DNA from: Rhizobiales bacterium IMCC20636
Lineage (GTDB): Bacteria > Pseudomonadota > Alphaproteobacteria > Rhizobiales > GCA-2746425
Reading direction: 5' to 3'
Assembly (NCBI GenBank): GCA_016865015.1
Contig: CP018226.1
Coordinates: 1,209,001 to 1,273,000 of the forward strand
Length of the DNA stretch: 64,000 bases
The notes beneath the pieces are model-generated. The model did no database searches. It worked only from the letters and a program-made list of their open reading frames with translations, and was not told the origin of the DNA. Of this stretch, positions 1-9,078 are shown in pieces (position 1 is the stretch's first letter; each line of letters opens with the position of its first letter). Position numbers and translations under genes: made by a program.

Positions 1-2484
1 GTGGTGGAGCGTTACATCAAATCCATCGACAAGGGGATTTTGAAGGTGATGTCCAAAATGGGCATCTCGACCTATCAGTCCTATTGCGGTGCGCAGATTT
101 TCGATGCCGTCGGACTGAAGTCAAATTTCGTGAAGCGTTTCTTCTTTGGAACTGCAACACAAATTGAAGGCATTGGTCTGAAAGAGGTGTCTGAAGAGAC
201 GCTCAGCCGCCATGATGGTGCCTTCAGCGATGATCCTGTGTTGCGCACGTCTTTGGATGTTGGCGGCGAATATATGTACCGCATGCGCGGTGAGGCGCAT
301 GCCTGGACACCGGATGCTATTGCCAAGCTGCAACATGCTGTGCGTGGTGAAAGCTGGTCGGATTATCAGGAATTCGCTGATGCTGTGAATGATCAGTCTG
401 AAGTGCTGATGACGCTGCGCGGCCTTTTCGATATCGAAAAGGCCGATGAAGCGATTTCCCTTGATGAAGTGGAATCTGCCGCAGATATCGTGAAACGCTT
501 TTCAACCGGTGCCATGTCCTTTGGCTCGATCAGTATGGAAGCGCATTCCACATTGGCGATCGCCATGAACCGGATTGGTGGCAAGTCCAATACAGGTGAA
601 GGCGGTGAACAGCCTGAACGGTTCTATCCGCTGCCAGATGGCCGGCCAAACCCGAAACGTTCGGCTATCAAGCAGATCGCGTCCGGTCGCTTTGGTGTGA
701 CCACTGAATATCTGGTCAATTCTGACATGATGCAGATCAAGGTTGCGCAGGGTGCCAAGCCCGGCGAAGGCGGACAATTGCCTGGGCACAAGGTTGATGC
801 AACGATTGCCAAAGTGCGTCATTCCACACCGGGTGTCGGACTTATTTCTCCGCCGCCGCACCATGATATCTATTCCATCGAGGACCTGGCTCAACTCATA
901 TTTGATCTGAAAAATGTCAATCCGGCGGCCGATGTGTCGGTGAAACTCGTCTCAGAAGTTGGCGTTGGAACCGTTGCAGCCGGTGTTGCGAAGGCCCGCG
1001 CCGATCATATCACGATTTCTGGGTTTGAAGGCGGCACCGGAGCATCCCCGCTGACATCGCTGAAACATGCGGGCAGTCCCTGGGAATTGGGCCTTGCTGA
1101 AACGCACCAGACACTGGTGCTGAATGGTCTGCGTTCGCGTATCGCGCTGCAGGTGGATGGTGGTCTGAAAACAGGCCGTGATGTGGTGATTGGCGCTTTG
1201 CTTGGTGCGGACGAATTTGGCTTTTCGACTGCGCCATTGATCGCCGCCGGGTGTTTGATGATGCGTAAATGTCATCTGAACACCTGTCCCGTTGGCATTG
1301 CCACACAGGACCCGGTTCTGCGCAAGCGCTTCCATGGCACGCCAGAGCACATCGTCAATTATTTCTTCTATGTCGCTGAAGAGGTGCGTCAGTTGATGGC
1401 GACGATGGGAATTCGGAAGTTTGAGGATCTGGTTGGTCAATCTCAACTCCTGCAACAGGACCGCGTTATTGCTGTTGGCAAGAGCGAGGGGCTTGAATTC
1501 GCCGGCCTGTTTTTCAAACCTGAGGCAGGCCCCGATGACATCCGTCATACCCAGTTGCAGAACCATCCGATCCAGGATGTTCTGGATCGCAAGTTGATTG
1601 CTGAGGCGATGCCTGCGCTGGAAGACAAAACGCCGGTCAAGATTGTTACGGAAATTCAAAACCGTAATCGCTCTGCCGGAGCCATGCTGAGCGGCGAAGT
1701 TGCCAAACGGTATGGCATGAAGGGCCTGCCTGATGACACGATTTCCATCCATATGACTGGAACTGCAGGTCAATCCTTCGGTGCCTTTCTGACACGTGGT
1801 GTGTCGATTGATCTGCAGGGCGATGCCAATGATTATGTTGGCAAGGGCCTGTGTGGCGGGCGCCTGGTGGTTCGACCGCCGGCAAACACGAAAATTGTGC
1901 CGGAAGATTCGATGATCGTTGGCAACACCGTATTGTACGGCGCTGTTGAAGGTGAAGCCTATTTCCGTGGTGTTGCCGGTGAACGGTTTGCTGTGCGCAA
2001 CTCCGGTGCGGTCGCTGTGGTGGAAGGTGTTGGCGATCATGGCTGTGAATACATGACCGGCGGTGTCGTGGCGGTGCTCGGTTCGACAGGGCGTAACTTT
2101 GCGGCAGGCATGTCTGGCGGTGTGGCTTATGTGCTGGATGAAGATGGTACATTCGCTGAGCGATGCAATCTGTCGATGGTCGATCTGGAGCCGGTGCCGG
2201 AAGAAGATGATCTCATGGAGCAATTGCACCATCATGGCGGAGACATCGAACATCATGGCCGGGTCGATGTGTCCTCAAACATGACAAGCCATGACGAAGA
2301 GCGTCTTTACACGCTGATCTCGAGCCATGTGCACTTTACCAATTCCAATCGTGGGCAGAATATTCTGGCCAATTGGGATACGTTCCGTCCAAAATTCGTC
2401 AAGATCATGCCGGTCGATTATCGTCGTGCCTTGTTGGAAATGGAACAGAAACGCAATAGCGGGCTTTTGCGCTCAACCGTTTAG
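1..2484 (+). CDS. gltB: Glutamate synthase (NADPH) large subunit, C-terminal part (5' end outside window)
   Basis: Transfers the glutamine amide to 2-oxoglutarate, giving two glutamates, as the alpha subunit of GOGAT in the cytoplasm. The 827 residues correspond to the second half of a protein usually about 1500 aa long, so the amidotransferase domain lies upstream of the window. Visible are the end of the central domain, the FMN/glutamate synthase domain (SNTGEGGE near residue 200) and the 3Fe-4S cysteines C418, C424 and C429 in the CxxxxxCxxxxC pattern. The C-terminal glycine-rich beta-helix domain spans about 560-780. gltD follows after 145 nt. The GTG at position 1 is only the window edge, not a start. 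Confidence 0.97.
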   Translation: MVERYIKSIDKGILKVMSKMGISTYQSYCGAQIFDAVGLKSNFVKRFFFGTATQIEGIGLKEVSEETLSRHDGAFSDDPVLRTSLDVGGEYMYRMRGEAHAWTPDAIAKLQHAVRGESWSDYQEFADAVNDQSEVLMTLRGLFDIEKADEAISLDEVESAADIVKRFSTGAMSFGSISMEAHSTLAIAMNRIGGKSNTGEGGEQPERFYPLPDGRPNPKRSAIKQIASGRFGVTTEYLVNSDMMQIKVAQGAKPGEGGQLPGHKVDATIAKVRHSTPGVGLISPPPHHDIYSIEDLAQLIFDLKNVNPAADVSVKLVSEVGVGTVAAGVAKARADHITISGFEGGTGASPLTSLKHAGSPWELGLAETHQTLVLNGLRSRIALQVDGGLKTGRDVVIGALLGADEFGFSTAPLIAAGCLMMRKCHLNTCPVGIATQDPVLRKRFHGTPEHIVNYFFYVAEEVRQLMATMGIRKFEDLVGQSQLLQQDRVIAVGKSEGLEFAGLFFKPEAGPDDIRHTQLQNHPIQDVLDRKLIAEAMPALEDKTPVKIVTEIQNRNRSAGAMLSGEVAKRYGMKGLPDDTISIHMTGTAGQSFGAFLTRGVSIDLQGDANDYVGKGLCGGRLVVRPPANTKIVPEDSMIVGNTVLYGAVEGEAYFRGVAGERFAVRNSGAVAVVEGVGDHGCEYMTGGVVAVLGSTGRNFAAGMSGGVAYVLDEDGTFAERCNLSMVDLEPVPEEDDLMEQLHHHGGDIEHHGRVDVSSNMTSHDEERLYTLISSHVHFTNSNRGQNILANWDTFRPKFVKIMPVDYRRALLEMEQKRNSGLLRSTV

Positions 2485-2501
2485 GCGCAGGGCGCTCGGA
2501 G

Positions 2502-2525
2502 GTGCGGGCTTCGGTCCGTGCTTTT
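2502..2525 (+). terminator. Intercistronic hairpin with short U-tract between gltB and gltD
   Basis: Arms 2502-2509 and 2514-2521 pair over eight positions, including G-U pairs, around a stable TTCG tetraloop, and TTTT follows directly. It lies 17 nt after the gltB stop. The stem is imperfect and the T-run short, so it probably works as a partial terminator or mRNA-processing stem that lowers gltD expression relative to gltB. It is read from sequence only. Confidence 0.5.
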
Positions 2526-2580
2526 GTGACTTGGGAAGAAACATTATAAGTCTGGGCAGACACTGAATTGATCTGCCAGA

Positions 2581-2616
2581 GCCGGATGTCGGGCCGGATA
2601 ACAGGCCGGAAAATAG
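2581..2616 (+). repeat. Three tandem 12-nt repeats in the gltD leader
   Basis: GCCGGA recurs at 2581, 2593 and 2605, exactly 12 nt apart. The units are GCCGGATGTCGG, GCCGGATAACAG and GCCGGAAAATAG. The array ends just before the gltD start at 2630. The regular spacing suggests slippage duplication or repeated protein or RNA contact sites; function is unknown. Confidence 0.55.
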
Positions 2617-2629
2617 GAATGGTGATATA

Positions 2630-4060
2630 ATGGGAAAAGTAACAGGCTTTCTGGAAATTGACCGACAGCAGCAGAAGTTTCAGCCTGCATCGGATAGAAT
2701 CAGGCATTTTGGGGAATTCACCATTCCACTGCCTGATCAGGAAGTGGCGCGACAGGCTACGCGTTGTATGGATTGTGGTGTGCCCTATTGTCATGGGCCG
2801 ACCGGTTGCCCGGTCCACAATCAGATCCCGGATTGGAATGACCTCGTTTACAATGGTAATTGGGAAGAAGCAGCGCGTAATCTGCACTCCACCAACAATT
2901 TTCCCGAGTTTACGGGCCGCATTTGCCCAGCACCATGCGAGGAAGCCTGTACGCTGAATCTGGAAGATACTCCTGTCAGCATCAAGACCATTGAGCAGGC
3001 GATTGCCGACAAGGCCTATGATCTGGGTATGATTGTACCGGAAATCTGCGATGAGAAAACCGGCAAGAAGATTGCCATTGTTGGCTCTGGTCCGGCCGGT
3101 ATGGCTGCAGCACAGCAATTGGCGCGTGTCGGGCATGATGTGCATCTGTTTGAACGTCACGCGCATGCCGGCGGCCTGCTGCGCTATGGCATTCCTGATT
3201 TCAAAATGGAAAAGCATCTGATTGATCGGCGCGTCGAACAGATGGAAGCCGAAGGTGTCATCTTCCATTTCAACACTGATATTGGTGGCAACAAGCCGTT
3301 CGCAGAACTGCAATCCGAATTTGATGCCGTGCTGTTGACCGGTGGTGCAGAAACCCCGAGAGACCCGGGCCTTGAAGGGCTTGATATGGAAGGCGTGCAT
3401 TACGCCATGCCATATTTGGTTCAGCAAAACCGGCGCGTGGGCGGCGAAAGCCTCGGCGACGAGCCCGAGATCTGGGCTGGCGGCAAGCATGTTGTCGTTG
3501 TCGGCGGTGGCGACACAGCATCTGACTGCGTTGGAACTGCATTTCGACAGGGTGCGCTTGCCGTGACCCAGCTCGATATCCGCGTTGTGCCGCCAATTCG
3601 TGAAGACAAGATGATGGTCTGGCCATATTGGCCGACCAAGTTCCGGACCTCATCATCTCAAGCGGAAGGGGCGGATCGCGAGTTTCAGGCGGCCACTTTG
3701 GGGTTTGTCGAAGAAGATGGTGTCCTGACCCATGTCAAATGCGTGCGCGTGGATGAAAAACGCCAGCCGATTGCCGGTGAAGAGTTTTTCATCAAAGCTG
3801 ACCTTGCCTTCATTGCCATTGGCTTTTCCGGTCCAAAGGAAGAAGGCTTGCTGGCGGAAGCCGGAGATGCGTTGCAGCGTGATGCCCGGGCTAATGTTCT
3901 GGCTGATGAAAAGTCCTACAAGACCTCAATGGACAAGGTTTATGCCGCTGGTGATATCCGCCGCGGTCAGTCTCTTGTGGTATGGGCCATTCGCGAAGGC
4001 CGTCAGGCTGCCCGTTCCATCGACAAGGATTTGATGGGCGAAACCGTGCTGCCTCGGTAG
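2630..4060 (+). CDS. gltD: Glutamate synthase (NADPH) small subunit
   Basis: Beta subunit of GOGAT. It oxidises NADPH on FAD and passes electrons through 4Fe-4S clusters to GltB. The 476 aa match the family's usual length. The N-terminal cysteines C46, C49, C54 and C60 and a second CPAPCEEAC group near residue 100 are the cluster ligands. The FAD Rossmann motif VGSGPAG lies near 145 and the NADPH motif VVGGGDTASD near 290. ATG at 2630 is preceded by AGGAA at 2614-2618. It is co-directional with gltB, with an intervening hairpin and a tandem repeat. The next gene is convergent, with 27 nt between the stops. Confidence 0.97.
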   Translation: MGKVTGFLEIDRQQQKFQPASDRIRHFGEFTIPLPDQEVARQATRCMDCGVPYCHGPTGCPVHNQIPDWNDLVYNGNWEEAARNLHSTNNFPEFTGRICPAPCEEACTLNLEDTPVSIKTIEQAIADKAYDLGMIVPEICDEKTGKKIAIVGSGPAGMAAAQQLARVGHDVHLFERHAHAGGLLRYGIPDFKMEKHLIDRRVEQMEAEGVIFHFNTDIGGNKPFAELQSEFDAVLLTGGAETPRDPGLEGLDMEGVHYAMPYLVQQNRRVGGESLGDEPEIWAGGKHVVVVGGGDTASDCVGTAFRQGALAVTQLDIRVVPPIREDKMMVWPYWPTKFRTSSSQAEGADREFQAATLGFVEEDGVLTHVKCVRVDEKRQPIAGEEFFIKADLAFIAIGFSGPKEEGLLAEAGDALQRDARANVLADEKSYKTSMDKVYAAGDIRRGQSLVVWAIREGRQAARSIDKDLMGETVLPR

Positions 4061-4087
4061 AGCTATGCCAGATGCGCCGACCGCCGC

Positions 4088-5305
4088 TTATTCAGTTTGC
4101 GGCGGCGGCCAGGAAAAATTATCTGCGCGTGTCGTTGGCGCATTCAGAGCAACGCCACGGATCAGAACATTATAGGCGTTGGAGACTTCTTCCCATGGTT
4201 TGCCCGGATCCATAGGCGGGCCGATCAGCGGCACGCCGCCTTTCAACGAGATTGCATCTTCCAAGGCAAAGCCAGACAGGGGAATGACCGGGCCGTCTTC
4301 TGTGAAGACAACACCGCCGGGTGTGCCCGCAACCGCGCCACTGCCGCTGAGGTACCGATCAACCTGTCGTTTGACGAAGAAGGTCAGTTTTTCGCGTCCT
4401 GCGGTGCTCAGCCCAAATCCGTCACCGCGCCGGAGTTGGGCCTGTTGGCCGTTGATATCAGGGCCATTGTCATCATAAACGCCTGACTCATTGGCAAAGG
4501 CGTCCCATATATCGACGTAACGCGCGCCGATCTTCTCGGCTTCAGATTTGTAGATGGTCGTGAGATTGGCCAAATGAGCAGAGGTCTTCGGCCCGCGCAC
4601 CGGCGGCATACCAACCCAGATGACTGGGAGTTTGGTGTCTGCCAGCTTTTCTGCAAAGCTATCCACATTCGCCTGATATTGCGCCAGCCACTCGCCAGTA
4701 TCCAGACTGATGCGCTGTGGTGCGCGGAAGAATTGCCGGTCATTGCCGCCCATCATGACAACAATCAGATCTGCTTTACCACCCAATTCGGGATCAGCCA
4801 GCACCGTATTCAGATGAGCGTCCCAGTTGAAAGTGTCATAGCGCACGAAACCGGAGGTGCCGTTGGTTGATGAATCTATGGCGACGGTCCTGTCCTGAGC
4901 GAAGCTCTCGGCAAGTCCCAAGGCAAGACTGGCCCCGAAAAAATCTCCCAGAACCAATATCCGGCGTGCATCCGGATTTTTGTCGACCTGCTTGATCTCC
5001 GGTGCATTCTGTATCACCTGTGCCGGCGGACGGGGCTTGGACCGTTTGACCTGAGGGCGGCTGGCTCTTGGTTCCACGTTTTTCGGCGCACGTTTTTCAC
5101 GTCTGCCACGGAAAAGACGTTTCAGAAATCCACCTTCCTGAACCTGTATCACCGGCAAGCCCGCGTTTGCCGGAAGCAACGGTTTGACCATTGGCGCGGC
5201 GGCTGTGGCCGGTTGCGCCACCAAAGCGAGAAGTGTCAGGCAGAGGCCTACTATGACAAAGCGGGTGATTTGTTTGAATCCGCATTTCCAGGTCCGATTA
5301 TGCAT
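4088..5305 (-). CDS. Periplasmic SGNH/GDSL-like protein (DUF459 type) lacking the canonical catalytic Ser and His
   Basis: Exported protein of about 405 aa. An N-terminal hydrophobic signal (VIVGLCLTLLALVA...ATA) is followed by a basic, proline-rich linker and an SGNH-hydrolase-type domain from about residue 130. Block I reads VLGDFFGASLA, where a GDS nucleophile would be. Block III MMGGNDRQ is intact. The usual DxxH near the C-terminus reads DGFGLS, without His. As I recall, rhizobial DUF459 proteins often carry GDF, so this may be a family trait. A role in envelope polysaccharide or peptidoglycan is likely but unproven. The frame is open to a TTG at 5398, but ATG 5305 (or 5323) gives a normal signal peptide. 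Confidence 0.8.
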   Translation of the reverse strand: MHNRTWKCGFKQITRFVIVGLCLTLLALVAQPATAAAPMVKPLLPANAGLPVIQVQEGGFLKRLFRGRREKRAPKNVEPRASRPQVKRSKPRPPAQVIQNAPEIKQVDKNPDARRILVLGDFFGASLALGLAESFAQDRTVAIDSSTNGTSGFVRYDTFNWDAHLNTVLADPELGGKADLIVVMMGGNDRQFFRAPQRISLDTGEWLAQYQANVDSFAEKLADTKLPVIWVGMPPVRGPKTSAHLANLTTIYKSEAEKIGARYVDIWDAFANESGVYDDNGPDINGQQAQLRRGDGFGLSTAGREKLTFFVKRQVDRYLSGSGAVAGTPGGVVFTEDGPVIPLSGFALEDAISLKGGVPLIGPPMDPGKPWEEVSNAYNVLIRGVALNAPTTRADNFSWPPPQTE

Positions 5306-5401
5306 TATGCAACACTCATTCATACATGGGCTGGATTTCAATCTTGCTTTTATAACACTGCTCCCGCCAAGCCCAAAGGGGAGATGGGGATTATTCAACG
5401 C

Positions 5402-5446
5402 AAAAATGCCTAGAGCCAGATTTTGTCAAAAATCCGGCTCTAGGCA
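5402..5446 (-). terminator. Rho-independent terminator of the lytic transglycosylase gene
   Basis: Arms 5407-5425 and 5428-5446 form a nearly perfect 40-nt palindrome whose core TGCCTAGAGCC/GGCTCTAGGCA is exact. On the minus strand the hairpin is followed by TTTTT (plus positions 5402-5406). It sits 22 nt beyond the stop of the gene at 5469. Confidence 0.85.
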
Positions 5447-5468
5447 TATTGATTGGCGTTATGGACGG

Positions 5469-6692
5469 TCAGCTGCCTTTCAGCTTCCCAAGAATATCTG
5501 TCGATGCATATCCGTCAGGGATATGACCTATGCGGTTCTGGTATTGACGAATGGCAGCGCGGGACCTTGCGCCGATCTTGCCGTCAATAGCGCCATTGTA
5601 GAGACCCTTGGCCTGCAGCAATTGTTGCAATGCCTTCTTGTCTGAGCGTGTGAGTGGTTTGGCATCTCTTGGCCAGCTTTTGGCAAATGTGTCGCCACCG
5701 CGCAGACGGTCGCCCAGATGTCCAACCGCCAAAGCATAGGCATTGGCATTGTTGTAGCGCTTGATCACGCGAAAGTTCTTCAACAGCAGGAAGGCCGGGC
5801 CTCTTGCGCCGCTTGGCATGTAAAGAATAGCCTTGTCGGATGGTCTCGGGAAGTTCCTGGCACCGGTGCGGTTGACGCCAAGCCGATCCCACTCTGCAAG
5901 TGTTCTCTGGGTTGTTTCATCTGCGAGTTCAAAGTTGAAATTACGCGGCAAGACAACCTCATATCCCCAGGTCTCACCACTGCGCCAACCCATCTTGTTC
6001 AGATAGGCTGCTGTTGAGCCCAAAGCGTCGGGGATGGAGGTCCAGATGTTCCGGCGACCATCACCATCAAAATCAACCGCATAGGCCTGATAGGTGGTCG
6101 GGATGAATTGAGTATGGCCCATTGCGCCAGCCCATGATCCGGTCATGCCTGCGGGATGGATATCGCCGCGCTCCAGAATTTTGAGCGCCGCCACCAATTG
6201 TTGACGGCCAAACTTTTTACGCCTTCGATCTGCATAGGCAAGGGTGGCAAGTGATCTTATGACGCTTTTGACAATTTTGGGATTGTCCAGCACAGCACCG
6301 TAGGAGGATTCCATGCCCCACACGGCCACGACAATATGGCGATCAACCCCGTAGCGTGCTTCAATTGCATCCAGCGTCGAGCGGTATTCGATCAGCTTCT
6401 GTTTGCCGTTGGAGAGTCGCTTGTCTGAAATAGCACTGTCGAGATAGCTCCAGATCGGGCGAACAAACTCAGCCTGACTGCTTGCGCTTTTCAGAATTGT
6501 CTCGTCGGGGCGTACACCCGCAAAGGCCGCATTATAGGTGTTGGCGGAGACGCCCGCAGCGCGGGCCGTTGGCCAGAAATCCCGAACCCATTTGTCAAAA
6601 GCATCGGCATGGGCATTTCCGGGGAAAACAAGTGCAACAGCGAAGACTGCGAAAAGAAGACGCTGATGAATTTTCGTCATAACATTCGTCAT
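5469..6692 (-). CDS. Membrane-associated lytic murein transglycosylase, MltB family
   Basis: Cleaves the MurNAc-GlcNAc bond of peptidoglycan in the periplasm with formation of 1,6-anhydro-MurNAc. The 407 aa begin with a Sec signal peptide (to about residue 29, AHA-DAF). The SLT-2 domain covers about 30-330, with catalytic Glu128 in WGMESSYG and the motif GAMGHTQFIPTTY. A peptidoglycan-binding-1 domain occupies about 345-400. ATG 6690-6692 is used; an in-frame ATG lies four codons on. The gene is divergent from galU and ends in a strong terminator. No lipobox cysteine is seen, so it is probably soluble. Confidence 0.92.
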   Translation of the reverse strand: MTNVMTKIHQRLLFAVFAVALVFPGNAHADAFDKWVRDFWPTARAAGVSANTYNAAFAGVRPDETILKSASSQAEFVRPIWSYLDSAISDKRLSNGKQKLIEYRSTLDAIEARYGVDRHIVVAVWGMESSYGAVLDNPKIVKSVIRSLATLAYADRRRKKFGRQQLVAALKILERGDIHPAGMTGSWAGAMGHTQFIPTTYQAYAVDFDGDGRRNIWTSIPDALGSTAAYLNKMGWRSGETWGYEVVLPRNFNFELADETTQRTLAEWDRLGVNRTGARNFPRPSDKAILYMPSGARGPAFLLLKNFRVIKRYNNANAYALAVGHLGDRLRGGDTFAKSWPRDAKPLTRSDKKALQQLLQAKGLYNGAIDGKIGARSRAAIRQYQNRIGHIPDGYASTDILGKLKGS

Positions 6693-6733
6693 AAACTCAA
6701 ACCGTTGTTTTGGAATCGAATCAACACATCTTT

Positions 6734-6752
6734 ATGGTTAATGCTTTGTTAC
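6734..6752. promoter_or_regulatory. CtrA-like box ATGGTTAA-N7-TTAC
   Basis: TTAA at 6738-6741, a 7-nt spacer and TTAC at 6749-6752, flanked by ATGG. Read on the minus strand it is GTAA-N7-TTAACCAT, one mismatch from the CtrA consensus TTAA-N7-TTAA(C). It lies between the divergent transglycosylase gene and galU. The same architecture recurs at 9011-9029. Confidence 0.4.
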
Positions 6753-6833
6753 CAATAAATCGTTAACGCACGTTTGATCATATCATGCGATTATTCCCAG
6801 AAGAATCAAATGCTATAGGAGTTGGGCAACATA

Positions 6834-7721
6834 ATGTCGCAGCGTATTCGTAAAGCCGTTTTTCCGGTCGCAGGTCTTGGAACCCGTTTTCTTCCTGCCA
6901 CAAAGGCCATGCCAAAAGAAATGCTGACGGTCGTTGACCGACCGGTCATCCAGTATGCGGTGGATGAAGCGCGTGCTGCAGGCATTGAACATTTCATCTT
7001 TGTTACCGGACGGAACAAGGGCGTCATCGAAGATCATTTCGATGTGCAGGTCGAGCTTGAGGGCACTCTGGAAGAACGTGGAAAAATCGAGGCCCTGGAA
7101 GAATTGCGCCGGGATTTGCCACCTCCGGGTTCCACGAGTTTTACACGCCAGCAATCACCACTTGGGCTGGGCCATGCTGTGTGGTGCGCACGGGAACTGG
7201 TTGGCAATGAACCATTTGCGTTGCTGTTGCCGGATATGGTGATGAAGGCAGAGAAGTCCTGTCTGGCCAGTATGTGCGAATTGTATGCGCACACAGGCGG
7301 CAATATTCTGTCTGTCGAGCAGTGCGCGCCCGAATTCACACACCGTTACGGTATTGTGGGTGTGGGGGATGATGTGCCTGATGGGAACGGCAGTGCCTTC
7401 AGGATTTCAGAAATGGTGGAAAAACCCGACCCGAGCGTTGCACCGTCCAACCTTTTCATCAATGGACGTTATATTCTGCAACCGGAAATTTTTGACATTC
7501 TGTCGCGACAGAAGGCCGGGGCCGGGAACGAAATTCAGATCACAGATGCGATGGTCGAGTTGATGTCACGGCAGCCTTTCTATGGCCAGGAATTCCATGG
7601 CCAGACGTTTGACTGTGGGTCCAAGATTGGTTTCCTGGCAGCCAATGTGGCGTTTGCGCTGGACCGTGAAGATATCGAAGGTGACTTCCGGGCCGAACTG
7701 GAAATGATTTTGGGGCTTTAG
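6834..7721 (+). CDS. galU: UTP--glucose-1-phosphate uridylyltransferase
   Basis: Makes UDP-glucose from UTP and glucose-1-phosphate in the cytoplasm for exopolysaccharide, LPS and glucan synthesis. The nucleotidyltransferase signature [15 protein letters not shown] lies near the N-terminus and is followed by MPKEML, and the length is typical (295 aa). A TTG at 6822 is in frame, but AGGAG at 6817-6821 would abut it. The ATG at 6834 fits better, although its spacer of about 12 nt is long. Its stop overlaps the stop of the convergent outer-membrane protein gene. Confidence 0.96.
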   Translation: MSQRIRKAVFPVAGLGTRFLPATKAMPKEMLTVVDRPVIQYAVDEARAAGIEHFIFVTGRNKGVIEDHFDVQVELEGTLEERGKIEALEELRRDLPPPGSTSFTRQQSPLGLGHAVWCARELVGNEPFALLLPDMVMKAEKSCLASMCELYAHTGGNILSVEQCAPEFTHRYGIVGVGDDVPDGNGSAFRISEMVEKPDPSVAPSNLFINGRYILQPEIFDILSRQKAGAGNEIQITDAMVELMSRQPFYGQEFHGQTFDCGSKIGFLAANVAFALDREDIEGDFRAELEMILGL

Positions 7722-8971
7722 TGACGAATCTGTAGTCTGACGGACAGAGCGTTATTGGTTTCGTCATCTTCTGCCTGATCGCTCCCGCTGCTTTGTGTGC
7801 GTTCATGGGTGAAGTTGGCAAACAGGCTGCTGTCGGGCGTCAGCGCGTAAGTCAGGCCTGTTGAAAACAACATGGCTTCGTCACTGCGATCAATATCTCC
7901 ATAGGAACTGTAGGTGTAATCAGCGGATGCGAAGCCATCAAGACGGACATTGAAGCTGCGCTCTGCGCGCAGAGCAAAACTGGTGGTGCGAATTCCACTG
8001 GTCATTTTGGATGCTGTCAAATCTGAGGTTTCGCTGAACGCCAAATCGCCAGCGGCTGACAGGCTTACAGTGGTGAGGCGCATTGGCGACCATGTCAGTG
8101 ACGTGGCCCAAAGCAGGCTATCGAGATTGTCGCGTTGCGCATCTTTGGTTCTTATATGCCCGACGCCAACTGAGACTTCGCCGGTCAGTTTTTCGCCTCG
8201 ATCGATCTGAAGGCCGGTGCGCAATATCCAGCGGGTCGCATCCCCATCAAATCCATCTATCGTTCCGGTGCGGCGATGGGTAACACGCGTTTCGACGAAG
8301 GGGGCCAGGATGGCGCCCCGATTGTAGGCCAGACGCAATTCACCATCGATATCCCGGAAATCATTGCCATTCTCGGAACCTGCAACCGGATCGCCAACTC
8401 TGCGCAGGTTTGTGGAACCACGCAAATTCATTTCCAGTGGACCGGGCGCAATCCGCAGACCAACGGTCGCACCGTAATTTGTCTGGTCCTGGTCGTCTTC
8501 CGACGAATCATGAGACAAGCGCAATTCGCCATTAACCGATACTCTGCCCGAGATATCGCGTCTGCCGTTTGCAATCAGGCCCACAGACCAGTCCTGCAGG
8601 CTCAGACCGCGTTGACTTGCAGCGTCGACGCGTGTTTCCAGTCGCAATTCGTGGCGCGACCATTGAGACTCGATCTGGGTTTCAGTACTGAAGGTCTGAG
8701 TGGTTTGGCTGCTTTTTTCATCAGCCTCGGTTCTTTGATAGGAAACGCCGACTTCAGCTTGAGAATTGACCTGAAAACTGCCGAGTCTTAACCCTGTTTG
8801 GGTCTCTTCATCTGTCTCCGGTGGATTGGTGTCGCGCAATACCAGATCGTCAATCGCAAGCGGCTCCCCTCCTTCGGCAAGCGGGTCCTGCTCTTGCGCA
8901 GATGCGAAAGACATCACACACAGACTGACCATGATTGCATTGAAGATCGCTCGGGTTAGCAGGCGCGCCAC
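7718..8971 (-). CDS. Outer-membrane beta-barrel protein
   Basis: 417 aa with a cleavable signal peptide (about 1-25, SFASA-QEQ). An acidic N-terminal segment is followed by a long series of alternating polar/apolar strands (for example [35 protein letters not shown]) typical of an outer-membrane barrel; the end [10 protein letters not shown] suits BAM recognition only partly. No specific transporter motif was recognised. The start is GTG with AGGA eight nt upstream. It converges on galU with overlapping stops and diverges from kdsD, both envelope-biogenesis genes, which suggests an envelope role. The exact function is unknown. Confidence 0.8.
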   Translation of the reverse strand: MARLLTRAIFNAIMVSLCVMSFASAQEQDPLAEGGEPLAIDDLVLRDTNPPETDEETQTGLRLGSFQVNSQAEVGVSYQRTEADEKSSQTTQTFSTETQIESQWSRHELRLETRVDAASQRGLSLQDWSVGLIANGRRDISGRVSVNGELRLSHDSSEDDQDQTNYGATVGLRIAPGPLEMNLRGSTNLRRVGDPVAGSENGNDFRDIDGELRLAYNRGAILAPFVETRVTHRRTGTIDGFDGDATRWILRTGLQIDRGEKLTGEVSVGVGHIRTKDAQRDNLDSLLWATSLTWSPMRLTTVSLSAAGDLAFSETSDLTASKMTSGIRTTSFALRAERSFNVRLDGFASADYTYSSYGDIDRSDEAMLFSTGLTYALTPDSSLFANFTHERTQSSGSDQAEDDETNNALSVRLQIRH

Positions 8972-9010
8972 ATCTCAATTCCTAAACAGATAGATATGTT
9001 TTGCAGTTTT

Positions 9011-9029
9011 ATGGTTAATATGCCCTTAC
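9011..9029. promoter_or_regulatory. CtrA-like box ATGGTTAA-N7-TTAC
   Basis: TTAA at 9015-9018 and TTAC at 9026-9029, seven nt apart and preceded by ATGG. The half-site spacing and flanks equal those at 6734-6752. It lies in the divergent promoter region between the barrel gene and kdsD. Confidence 0.4.
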
Positions 9030-9078
9030 CGAGCGCCATTTGAGCTGCTTCATTGAGGCCTTTTCTGCCCGGAAAAAC

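Noticed and set aside
952-2256. 434-aa minus-strand frame inside gltB
   Set aside because: Antisense to the clear gltB coding sequence; no ribosome site or recognisable family.
2405-3490. 361-aa minus-strand frame over the gltB end and gltD
   Set aside because: Shadow of gltD; no protein family.
5407-5446. Palindrome considered as a mobile repeat
   Set aside because: Its position 22 nt after a stop and the TTTTT on the minus strand explain it fully as a terminator.
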